This document shows, one piece after another, positions 28,405 to 39,052 of a stretch of 44,964 nt of DNA. Both the position numbers and the translations under genes were made by a program. Source of the DNA: Nitrosovibrio sp. Nv4 (GTDB taxonomy: Bacteria > Pseudomonadota > Gammaproteobacteria > Burkholderiales > Nitrosomonadaceae); the NCBI GenBank assembly GCA_945860135.1, contig CAMAPK010000018.1, forward strand, positions 1 through 44,964. The letters are read 5' to 3'. Numbering within the stretch: position 1 is the first letter of the stretch; each line of letters opens with the position of its first letter. The notes beneath the pieces are model-generated. The model did no database searches and had not been told where the DNA came from. It worked only from the letters and a program-made list of their open reading frames with translations.

Positions 28405-29520
28405 ATGAGCAAACGCGATTACTATGAAGTGCTGGGCATTAACCGCGACGCCAGCGAAGACGAGATCAAGAAGGCTTATCGTAAACTGGCGATGAAGCAT
28501 CATCCGGATCGCAATCCGGATAACCCCAAGTCGGAGGAACATTTCAAGGAGGCCAAAGAGGCTTATGAAATTCTATCCGACGCCAGCAAGCGCACGGCTT
28601 ACGATCAGTATGGTCACGCCGGAGTGGATTCCGGCAGCGCGGGTGCCGGTGGCGGTGCGCACGGATTCGCCGACTCATTCAGCGATATTTTCGGTGATAT
28701 TTTCGGGGGACGCGCAGGAGGGCAGTCCAACGTCTATCGTGGCGCGGATCTGCGCTACAACCTGGAAGTCACGCTGGAACAGGCTGCGCGCGGCACTGAA
28801 ACCAAAATTCGCATTCCCACGATGGAAGCCTGCGAAACCTGTCACGGCAGCGGCGCCAAAGTCGGCACCACACCCGTCACCTGTCCTACCTGCAATGGCC
28901 ATGGTCAGGTGAGGATGCAGCAAGGGTTTTTCTCGATCCAGCAAACCTGCCCAAAATGTCATGGTAATGGCAAATACGTTGCCAGTCCTTGCGGTACGTG
29001 CCAAGGCGCGGGGCGCGTCAAGCAGCATAAAACGCTGTCGGTGAAAATTCCCGCCGGAGTGGATGAAGGCGATCGTATTCGCTTATCGGGTGAAGGCGAG
29101 GCCGGGGTCAATGGCGGTCCAGCGGGAGATTTGTATGTGGTCATGCATCTGTTGCCCCACTCCGTGTTTCAACGCGACCACAACGATCTGCACTGTGAAA
29201 TGCCGATCAGTTTTACCACCGCTGCGCTGGGTGGAGAAATCGAGATCCCGACACTCGACGGTCACGCTAAAATCAAGATACCGGCTGAAACCCAGAGCGG
29301 AAAGATTTTCCGTCTGCGCGGCAAAGGCATCAAGGGGGTGCGCAGCCATGCTCACGGCGACCTGTTGTGCCACATGATAGTGGAAACGCCGGTCAAGCTT
29401 ACCGCGCGCCAGAAAGAGCTGCTGCAGGAACTGGAAACCCTCAACCAGGAAGACAGCTCCCGTCACAGTCCCCGTGCCAAATCCTGGATGGACAAAGTAC
29501 GCGAATTCTTTACCGAATAA
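28405..29520 (+). CDS. dnaJ: DnaJ (Hsp40 cochaperone)
   Basis: Stimulates the DnaK ATPase and delivers substrates. 371 residues from '[12 protein letters not shown]'; eight upstream codons are in frame but unconserved, and 'caggaaaa' precedes this ATG. The J domain has HPD at 33-35, a Gly/Phe-rich linker follows ('[21 protein letters not shown]'-like), then four zinc motifs: [24 protein letters not shown] and CGTCQGAG. The C-terminal client-binding domain is complete. Confidence 0.98.
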   Translation: MSKRDYYEVLGINRDASEDEIKKAYRKLAMKHHPDRNPDNPKSEEHFKEAKEAYEILSDASKRTAYDQYGHAGVDSGSAGAGGGAHGFADSFSDIFGDIFGGRAGGQSNVYRGADLRYNLEVTLEQAARGTETKIRIPTMEACETCHGSGAKVGTTPVTCPTCNGHGQVRMQQGFFSIQQTCPKCHGNGKYVASPCGTCQGAGRVKQHKTLSVKIPAGVDEGDRIRLSGEGEAGVNGGPAGDLYVVMHLLPHSVFQRDHNDLHCEMPISFTTAALGGEIEIPTLDGHAKIKIPAETQSGKIFRLRGKGIKGVRSHAHGDLLCHMIVETPVKLTARQKELLQELETLNQEDSSRHSPRAKSWMDKVREFFTE

Positions 29521-29529
29521 AGCCTGTCC

Positions 29530-29585
29530 TACCACTCCCCACTCCCCACTCACCACTCACCACTTACCACTTACCACTTACCACT
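29530..29585. repeat. Heptanucleotide tandem repeat, copy 3 (reverse orientation)
   Basis: Eight exact 7-base units: taccact, ccccact twice, caccact twice and taccact three times. It follows the dnaJ stop by 9 bases. Its reverse complement belongs to the same repeat family as the arrays at 7891 and 11042. The right end overlaps the 3' end of the convergent Nudix gene. Confidence 0.9.
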
Positions 29586-30128
29586 CAAAACCTTCTCCGC
29601 CCAGAACAGGCCGGAAACGGTTTTGTTATCGGTGATCTTCCCCGCCTTGACCCATTCCAGCGCGTCAGCCAGCGTCAGTGTGAACACTTCCAGATGTTCG
29701 CCGTCATCGAGATTTGCGCTCTGGAATACGAGTCCCTGCGCCAGGTAATACATCAGTTTTTCATCGGAATAACCGATGCAGGAGTGCAGGGTGGCGAGAT
29801 AGCGCCAGCTCGCCGCGATATAGCCGGTTTCTTCCAGCAGTTCGCGCTGCGCACATGCCAGCGGGTCTTCGCCAGGGTCGATTTTTCCAGCGGGCAATTC
29901 GTAAAAATCTCGGTGCAGTGGATAACGGTGCTGGCGTTCCAGCACCAGTTCACCGTTGTCCAGCAGTGGAATGATGACGACCGCGCCGGGGTGGGTGATG
30001 TACTCACGCACCATCTGTTTGCCATCGGGCAGACGAACCTGATCAGCGTGCACTTGCAGCAGATGTCCATCGAACACTTGTACGCTGCTGGTTTGTGTTT
30101 CGGTGAGATTCAGGGGTGGTTTGGGCAT
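29571..30128 (-). CDS. nudF: ADP-ribose pyrophosphatase-type NUDIX hydrolase
   Basis: 185 residues; the Nudix box lies at 81-103 ('GKIDPGEDPLACAQRELLEETGY'-type). The N-terminal beta segment and 'GAVVIIPLLDNGELVLERQHRYPLHRDFYELPAG' are those of the ADP-ribose diphosphatase group, which hydrolyses ADP-ribose to AMP and ribose 5-phosphate. The last codons (Ser-Gly-Lys-Trp-stop) are encoded by heptamer repeat sequence, so the natural C-terminus may have been trimmed or replaced. It lies 32 bases after phoR on the same strand. Confidence 0.88.
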   Translation of the reverse strand: MPKPPLNLTETQTSSVQVFDGHLLQVHADQVRLPDGKQMVREYITHPGAVVIIPLLDNGELVLERQHRYPLHRDFYELPAGKIDPGEDPLACAQRELLEETGYIAASWRYLATLHSCIGYSDEKLMYYLAQGLVFQSANLDDGEHLEVFTLTLADALEWVKAGKITDNKTVSGLFWAEKVLSGKW

Positions 30129-30160
30129 GAGGGTAAAGTCAGCTTGATTGGGTGCCCGTT

Positions 30161-31495
30161 TCAGGGCTGCGCCGGCACTGGAGTATCCTGCGGCATGATC
30201 AGCCGGTTCGCCGGAAACCAGGCACTGAAGCGGCTGCCTTTGCCCGGTTCGCTGGTGATTTCCAGGTGCGCTTGGTGGCGGCTCAGCACATGTTTGACGA
30301 TGGCCAGTCCCAGGCCGGTGCCGCCGGTTTCGCGTGAACGGCTGCGATCCACTCGGTAGAAACGTTCGGTCAGGCGCGGCAGATGCTCCGGCTCGATGCC
30401 TATGCCGCTGTCCTGCACAGAGAATAATCCCTGGTCGTCATGTATTCCCCAGCTCAGGATTATTTCCCCGCCATCGGTGGTATAGCGCACGGCATTGCTG
30501 ACAAGATTGCTGAAAGCGCTGCGTAATTCGTCCGCGCTTCCTCGCAATTGCGCATCGGTATCGAGTTTGAGGTTGATATGGTGCCGCCCGGCACTCAGGG
30601 ATTGCGCCTCGTGATACAACTCACGCAACATTTCAGCAACGTTGACGCTTTCCTCGCGTACCGGATTCTGCGCATTTTCCAGCCGCGACAGAGCCAATAA
30701 ATCTTCCACTAGGCGTTGCATGCGCATGGTCTGGTCAGCCATCAGTGTGAGCGCCCGCTTACCTATTTTGCTACCAGTCTGGTCTTCTTCCGACAGAGTT
30801 TCGAGAAAACCGCCGATCACGGTCAACGGCGTACGCAGCTCATGTGAGACATTGGCGACAAAGTCGCGCCGCATGGTCTCGACTCTTTCAAGGCGGGTAA
30901 TATCGCGGCTGACAAGCAGCTTCTGTTTATTGCCGTAGGGTATCAACTGCAGCGAAAGGATCAGCTCCTGCTGGCGCGATTGCCGGACTATCAGCGGTTC
31001 GCTGTAATTGCGCGTGGCCAGGTATTCGGCGAACTGCGGTTGCCGCACCAGATAGGTGATTTGCTGACCGCTATCGCGATTGTAGTCTATGCCGAAATGT
31101 TGCTCGGCCACCGGATTGCACCATTCAATACGGTCTGTTTCATCCAGAATCACCACACCTTCCGGCATTGCCGAGGTGGCGCGCCGCAGGCGCTCCAATG
31201 CCGTACTCAACTGTTGCTGGCTTTGGCTCTGGCCACGCATCAAGCGCGCCAGGCGGGCAAACACATCGCCCCATGCGCCGGTGGCATGAGGCAGCGTGGC
31301 AGCCGTAGGCGCGGGTGTCTGCAGCCACTCATCCAGCGCTGTCAGGTAACGCAGGTGATGGACAATCAGCAGTAGCAGCGCAAGACTGTAAAACACCAAT
31401 GCAGTGATGGCACCCAATGCCAGCCACAAGCCGGCGCTTGCGATAGTGAGTAAAATGATGCTGGTGAGGCGCTGGCGGAAGCCGGACACGTGCAT
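30161..31495 (-). CDS. phoR: Phosphate regulon sensor histidine kinase PhoR
   Basis: Membrane kinase of 444 residues that phosphorylates PhoB when phosphate is low. Two hydrophobic segments at about 12-30 and 31-47 anchor it, with no large periplasmic sensor loop. A PAS domain (~105-200) contains 'MPEGVVILDETDRIEWCNPVAEQHFG'-type sequence. The H box is 'VANVSHELRTPL' with His218, followed by an ATPase domain with N box 'NLVSNAVRYT', 'VQDSGIGI' and 'GGTGLGLAIVKHVL'. It is 36 bases after phoB. No pst or phoU genes are in the window. Confidence 0.93.
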   Translation of the reverse strand: MHVSGFRQRLTSIILLTIASAGLWLALGAITALVFYSLALLLLIVHHLRYLTALDEWLQTPAPTAATLPHATGAWGDVFARLARLMRGQSQSQQQLSTALERLRRATSAMPEGVVILDETDRIEWCNPVAEQHFGIDYNRDSGQQITYLVRQPQFAEYLATRNYSEPLIVRQSRQQELILSLQLIPYGNKQKLLVSRDITRLERVETMRRDFVANVSHELRTPLTVIGGFLETLSEEDQTGSKIGKRALTLMADQTMRMQRLVEDLLALSRLENAQNPVREESVNVAEMLRELYHEAQSLSAGRHHINLKLDTDAQLRGSADELRSAFSNLVSNAVRYTTDGGEIILSWGIHDDQGLFSVQDSGIGIEPEHLPRLTERFYRVDRSRSRETGGTGLGLAIVKHVLSRHQAHLEITSEPGKGSRFSAWFPANRLIMPQDTPVPAQP

Positions 31496-31531
31496 TATCC
31501 TGTAAAGCGGGGATAGGTTGCTACCAGCATA

Positions 31532-32236
31532 TTATCCCATACCTGCAGTGCGTGCGGCGGACAAGCGGTAGCCCGAGCCTCTTACGGTTTGTACCAATTC
31601 GTCCTTGGCAACGGTTTCCAGCGTTTTGCGCAGGCGGCGAATATGCACATCCACGGTACGGTCTTCGACGAACACATGATCGCCCCACACGCCATCGAGC
31701 AGTTGCGAGCGGGTGTGCACTCGCTCAGGGTGACTCATCAGGAAATGTAACAAGCGGAATTCGGTGGGTCCCACTACCACTTCCTGATCATTTACGGTCA
31801 CGCGATGCGTGGCCGGGTCAAGCCGCAGCCCGCCAATCTCAATCATGTCATCAGCCATCTCCGGTGAGCGCCGCCGCAGCACCGCTTTAATCCGGGCAAT
31901 CAGTTCACGCGGTGAGAAAGGCTTGGTGATGTAATCATCAGCACCGATTTCCAGCCCCGCCACTTTGTCGCTTTCTTCGGCGCGGGCGGTAAGCATGATG
32001 ATGGGGATAGTCTTGGTGCGTGCTACGCGCCGCAGCATGCGAGCAAACTCAACACCACTCATACCTGGAAGCATCCAGTCGAGCAGTACCAGATCGGGCA
32101 ACGCATCATTCACTACCGCCATGGCCTGTTCCGCATTTTCTGCGCAAAACACGATATGTCCGGCCTGCCGCAGGCTATACGAGATCAACTCCTGGATTGC
32201 CGGTTCATCTTCCACTACCAGTATTGTCGCTGCCAT
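31532..32236 (-). CDS. phoB: Phosphate regulon response regulator PhoB
   Basis: 234 residues, a receiver plus OmpR-type winged helix. Acidic pocket Asp9/10-Glu11 ('VVEDEPAI'), phospho-acceptor Asp53 in 'LLDWMLPGMSG', Thr in 'MLTARAEE' and Lys in 'ITKPFSPREL'. The DNA-binding domain includes 'GPTEFRLLHFLMSHPERVHTRSQLLDGVWG' and 'DRTVDVHIRRLRK'. Transcribed with phoR. No Pho box was recognised upstream, although the second inverted-repeat element has inserted ~135 bases ahead of the start. Confidence 0.95.
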   Translation of the reverse strand: MAATILVVEDEPAIQELISYSLRQAGHIVFCAENAEQAMAVVNDALPDLVLLDWMLPGMSGVEFARMLRRVARTKTIPIIMLTARAEESDKVAGLEIGADDYITKPFSPRELIARIKAVLRRRSPEMADDMIEIGGLRLDPATHRVTVNDQEVVVGPTEFRLLHFLMSHPERVHTRSQLLDGVWGDHVFVEDRTVDVHIRRLRKTLETVAKDELVQTVRGSGYRLSAARTAGMG

Positions 32237-32371
32237 CGGTTTCTTCCTATGATTGGTTGGGATTTTCTGCTTCGATGTTGCAATAGTATGAAAACATTAT
32301 TGCGGTTTCGTGACAAATCAGGAATTTAGCGGTACTGCACAAAGATAAATTATGCCTGCTGTCACAGTTAG

Positions 32372-32743
32372 GGAACCGCCGAACAAGTCCTCCGTGGAGC
32401 TCGTTGCTGTCGAAATCGGGATGGCTCGCGTAACGTTGCGCCAGCGCAGCAGCGCATTGTTACCGAGCGCGAGCCTGTATTCGCCCGCGCTGGCCACGTT
32501 TCGAAGGCCTACGCTCCGGCGCTGCGCAAGGCGCGCGACGCAGGTCGTAGCTGGTCTATGAAACCAAGAAGCGCAACACAGCAAGCGCTCGATTTTTCCT
32601 CAACCCATACGGGACGGGGTTTTGTGGGCGGTCTGCGGTGTCAGGCTCGTAGCGAAGGGAATGGCCGTTCGTGCCCTCGCCTTTCTTGCATCCCATCCCG
32701 CAAAGCTGCCGTCGCACCCGCGTAGGACTTGTTCAGCGGTGCC
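32372..32743. mobile_element. MITE-like inverted-repeat element, copy B (372 bp)
   Basis: Same element as at 3234-3506. The left end is ggaaccgccgaacaagtcct; the right end reverse-complemented is ggcaccgctgaacaagtcct. It is flanked on both sides by TTAG (32368-32371 and 32744-32747), a likely 4-bp target duplication. Relative to copy A it holds ~103 bases at 32424-32526 in place of 4. It lies 12 bases beyond the stop of the glycerate kinase gene, as copy A lies at the end of hslU. Confidence 0.8.
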
Positions 32744-32755
32744 TTAGGGCATACT

Positions 32756-34023
32756 CTACAAAACCAGGATTGCCCGGTAATCATTGACGTTGGTGCGGGT
32801 AGGGCCGGTGACAATCAAGTCATTCAGTTGATTGAAAAAAATATAGGAATCGTTGTCAGTAAGCGCAGTGGCGGCGCTGCTACCCAGTTTCCGGGCACGG
32901 CGCAATGAATCCGGTGCGGCGATGGCGCCGGCGTTGTGCTCCGTGCCGTCTATGCCGTCGGTATCACAGGCAAGTGCATGCACATTCTTGATGCCGTCAA
33001 GTTCGATGGCAAGTGCCAGCAGAAATTCCGCATTGCGTCCGCCACGCCCGTGACCATTTACCGTTACCGTCGTTTCCCCGCCTGAAATCAATACCACCGG
33101 TGGTTTCCACGGGTGTCCGCAGTGGCGGATCTCCTTGACCAACGCAGCGTAAACCCTGGCGACAGCGCGCGCTTCGTCGGTGACTGCATCGCCAAGTATT
33201 GCCGCGGGGATGCCCTGGTTGCGAAAAAATTCCCCCGCCGCCACCAAGGAATCATGTGCGCGGGCAATCACACGATTTTCCACCTGGCTGAAGACAGCAT
33301 TGCCTGGTTTGGGTGTCTCGGTGAGTTTGCCTTGTTTGCCCGCGAGCAGCATGTCCATTACGGCTGCGGGTGTGCTGATCTGATAGCGCTCGAGTATCTC
33401 AAGTGCTTGCCGGTAGGTGGTGGGGTCGGGCGCACATGGACCGGAAGCGACATGAGTCGGGTCATCGCCGGTCACATCGGAAATCACCAGTGCCAGTACC
33501 GGTGCACGGCAGGAAGCTGCGAGCCTGCCGCCTTGAATGGCGGAAAGATGCTTGCGCACCGTGTTGATTTCCTGAATCGTCGCACCGCTACGGAGCAGTT
33601 CTTGGGTGACAGCCTGGAGATCATGCAGCGCAACACCTGCTAGCGGCAATGACAACAGGCTGGAACCGCCGCCGCTCAGCAGGCATAGCAGCAGATCGTC
33701 CGCGCCAAGCTGGTTTACTTGCGTGAGAATTTCTCTGGCTGCCTGTTCGCCCTGCGCGTCGGGAAGCGGATGTCCCGCTTCGATCACTGTGATGCGCCTG
33801 GTTGGCAGGCCGTGGCCATAACGGGTGACAACGATGCCGTTCAGCATCGCAGTTTCCGGCCAATGATTTTCCACGGCCAGCGCCATGGCCGCTGCCGCTT
33901 TGCCCGCGCCGACCACCAGCGTGCGGCCGCGAGGTGGCCTGGGTAAATGTTGCGGTACGATAAGCAGCGGATCGGCAGCGGCAATGGCGGCGTTGAAGCT
34001 GTCGAGCAGGAGCTTGCGCGGAT

Positions 34024-34027
<4 letters not shown>
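32756..34027 (-). CDS. Glycerate 2-kinase (MOFRL family, GckA/TtuD type)
   Basis: 423 residues of the DUF4147/MOFRL family, which phosphorylates glycerate at C2 to feed lower glycolysis. Marks: '[16 protein letters not shown]', '[17 protein letters not shown]', '[16 protein letters not shown]', '[17 protein letters not shown]' and the MOFRL end '[26 protein letters not shown]' with '[11 protein letters not shown]'. Its ATG overlaps the uvrA stop (ATGA), so translation is coupled to uvrA, an unusual partner; the pair is probably a positional accident or a shared transcript only. Confidence 0.9.
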
Positions 34028-36882
<2,855 letters not shown>

Positions 36883-36961
36883 CGACTACCGTCATTGGCT
36901 ACCGGAGTGTCGGTCAACCTGCTAATATACTCAACTTCACAGTGTTTTCCCAATCTGATTC

Positions 36962-38347
36962 ATGTCCGCACCATCATCCCACGAAAAGATGTCCCCTATT
37001 GAGCTGCGCGCTACTGCCGGTTTGGCCGGCATTTATGGGCTGCGAATGTTCGGTATGTTCATCATTCTGCCGGTATTTGCGTTCTATGCTGAGGATTTGC
37101 CCGGTGGTAATGACTACCTTCTAATTGGCATTGCACTTGGTGCCTACGGACTGACCCAGGCGATACTGCAGATTCCATTCGGTTGGCTGTCTGACCGTAT
37201 AGGACGAAAACCAGTGATTTATATTGGTTTGGTTCTGTTCGCCATCGGTAGCTTTATTGCTGCATCCGCCACCGATATTTACTGGGTTATTTTCGGTCGC
37301 ATTATTCAGGGCGCGGGTGCGATTTCTGCGGCCGTAATGGCGTTGGCTGCCGACCTGACTCGCGAAGAGCACCGCACCAAGGCGATGGCTGCGATTGGTA
37401 TGACCATTGGCACCACTTTTGCTATTTCATTGATTGCGGCCCCAGCACTGAATAAGCTTATCGGTGTGCCGGGAATTTTTGCAATGACTGGTGTCCTGGC
37501 AATACTGGCAATGGGGGTGGTGTACAAGGTTATTCCAGATCCGCTGATCAGTCGTTTTCATTCTGATACCGAAGCATCTGCCGGGCGCTTTCGAAATGTG
37601 CTGCGTGATCCTGAGTTGCTGAGACTAGATTTCGGGGTATTTGCACTGCACGCGGTTCTCATGGCGCTGTGGTTGGTAGTGCCATTATCTTTGCGCCAGG
37701 GTGGCCTGGCAGTGGATCAGCATTGGCAGGTATATTTTCCGGTACTGGTCGTTTCCATGTTACTGATTATTCCGGCAATTATTTATGCGGAGAAGAAGGC
37801 AAAGCTCAAGCCGGTATTTACCATCGCTGTGGCCCTGTTGCTTGTGAGCCAGTTGTTGCTGGGGATGGCACTTGATTCAGTGTGGGGGACGGCAGCTGCA
37901 TTGTTGGTTTTCTTTGCCGCATTTAACTTGCTGGAGGCGAGCTTACCATCGCTGATTTCCAAGATTGCTCCGGTTGGTGCGAAGGGTACCGCCATTGGGG
38001 TTTATAGTAGCGTCCAATTTTTGGGTGCTTTTACCGGCGCCACTGCAGGGGGGTACCTATATGGAAATCATGGCGGATTAGCACTATTTGCATTCTGCGG
38101 CATTCTGCTGGCATTATGGTTAGTGCTTGCTGCCACTATGAAAACGCCGGCTGCTGTGCGTACTAAGATGTATCATGTTCAGGAAATGGATACGAGCAGG
38201 GCGAGTGACTTGTCACGCGAACTAGCATCGTTGTCCGGTGTGCACGAGGCGCTGGTACTGGCGAATGAAAGGGTTGCCTATCTGAAAGTGGATATGCGAG
38301 GTTTTAACGAAGAGAGGGTTGTTCAATTGCTAGGGGGAGAAGCGTAA
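36962..38347 (+). CDS. Major facilitator transporter, YajR type
   Basis: 461 residues with 12 membrane segments and a C-terminal soluble ferredoxin-like domain (last ~65 residues, 'MDTSRASDLSRELASLSGVHEALVL'), the plan of E. coli YajR, with which it also shares 'LIGIALGAYGLTQAILQIPFGWLSDRIGRKP' and 'GTAIGVYSSVQFLGA'. The transported compound is unknown. A second ATG nine codons on is an alternative start. Its stop TAA abuts the ATG of ssb, so the two are cotranscribed. GC is visibly lower than in uvrA. Confidence 0.88.
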   Translation: MSAPSSHEKMSPIELRATAGLAGIYGLRMFGMFIILPVFAFYAEDLPGGNDYLLIGIALGAYGLTQAILQIPFGWLSDRIGRKPVIYIGLVLFAIGSFIAASATDIYWVIFGRIIQGAGAISAAVMALAADLTREEHRTKAMAAIGMTIGTTFAISLIAAPALNKLIGVPGIFAMTGVLAILAMGVVYKVIPDPLISRFHSDTEASAGRFRNVLRDPELLRLDFGVFALHAVLMALWLVVPLSLRQGGLAVDQHWQVYFPVLVVSMLLIIPAIIYAEKKAKLKPVFTIAVALLLVSQLLLGMALDSVWGTAAALLVFFAAFNLLEASLPSLISKIAPVGAKGTAIGVYSSVQFLGAFTGATAGGYLYGNHGGLALFAFCGILLALWLVLAATMKTPAAVRTKMYHVQEMDTSRASDLSRELASLSGVHEALVLANERVAYLKVDMRGFNEERVVQLLGGEA

Positions 38348-38803
38348 ATGGCATCAGTTAACAAGGTGATACTCATTGGTAATCTGGGCAAGGATCCTGA
38401 GACTCGTTATATGCCAAATGGCGAGGCGGTGACTAATATTACTCTGGCCACTACTGAAACTTGGAAAGACAAAAGTGGAGAGAAGCAGGAGAAAACCGAA
38501 TGGCATCGCGTCACGTTTTATCGCAAGTTGGCAGAGATTGCCGGAGAGTATCTTAAAAAAGGCCGTCCGGTGTATGTCGAAGGGCGTCTGGAAACGCGCA
38601 AGTGGACTGACAAAGCGGGAGCTGAGCGTTACACCACCGAGATCATCGCGAGTGATATGAAGATGCTGGGTAGTAAACCCGGCAGCGGTGGTTTTGAGGT
38701 GGCGGAGAGGGAAGAGGGTTCTTCGGCCAGTACATCAGCTAAACCGGTTTCTGCCAAAAGTGGCAATGGGTTTGAAGACATGGACGATGATATTCCCTTC
38801 TAG
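38348..38803 (+). CDS. ssb: Single-stranded DNA-binding protein SSB
   Basis: 151 residues. The OB fold spans 1-108 ('[28 protein letters not shown]', '[35 protein letters not shown]'), followed by a flexible linker and the acidic tip 'DMDDDIPF' that recruits DNA-repair proteins. It starts on the base after the transporter stop. uvrA, transporter and ssb together form a common betaproteobacterial neighbourhood. Confidence 0.97.
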   Translation: MASVNKVILIGNLGKDPETRYMPNGEAVTNITLATTETWKDKSGEKQEKTEWHRVTFYRKLAEIAGEYLKKGRPVYVEGRLETRKWTDKAGAERYTTEIIASDMKMLGSKPGSGGFEVAEREEGSSASTSAKPVSAKSGNGFEDMDDDIPF

Positions 38804-38884
38804 CGGGTTCTTGTAGTCGTCATGTAAGCATAAACCCAGTAGATATTCCTGACGTCGTATACCGATCAGGGATAGGGGGTGGCG

Positions 38885-39046
38885 CTAAAAACTTTGTTGC
38901 TGAACCAAGAGCATTGTTTCAGCAGAACTTGCGGCTTCGCCAGTGACCTCAATGTCACCGACAGTCTCGAGCATCAACCTTATGCCATTACGCACAATCG
39001 TGTGATCATCAACCAGCAAGACCTTAATTTTTTTAAACTCATTCAG
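38885..39046 (-). pseudogene. NarL/FixJ-type response regulator, receiver fragment (53 codons)
   Basis: Reading leftwards from 39046 gives a clear receiver-domain start: 'FKKIKVLLVDDHTIVRNGI', then 'RLMLETVGDIEVTGEAASS', ending in a stop after 'QQQSF'. The paired Asp of the acidic pocket is present, but the phospho-acceptor Asp, the rest of the receiver and the LuxR-type DNA-binding domain are all missing. No ATG or GTG starts it; CTG stands where the initiator should be, with 'agga' five bases upstream. It begins seven bases after the stop of the TonB receptor gene and in the same frame. It is a remnant, not a working gene. Confidence 0.75.
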
Positions 39047-39052
39047 CGGATC

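Noticed and set aside
32355-32371. Pho box upstream of phoB
   Set aside because: Only one half-site-like ctgtcac is present; the required second direct repeat is absent, the element follows.
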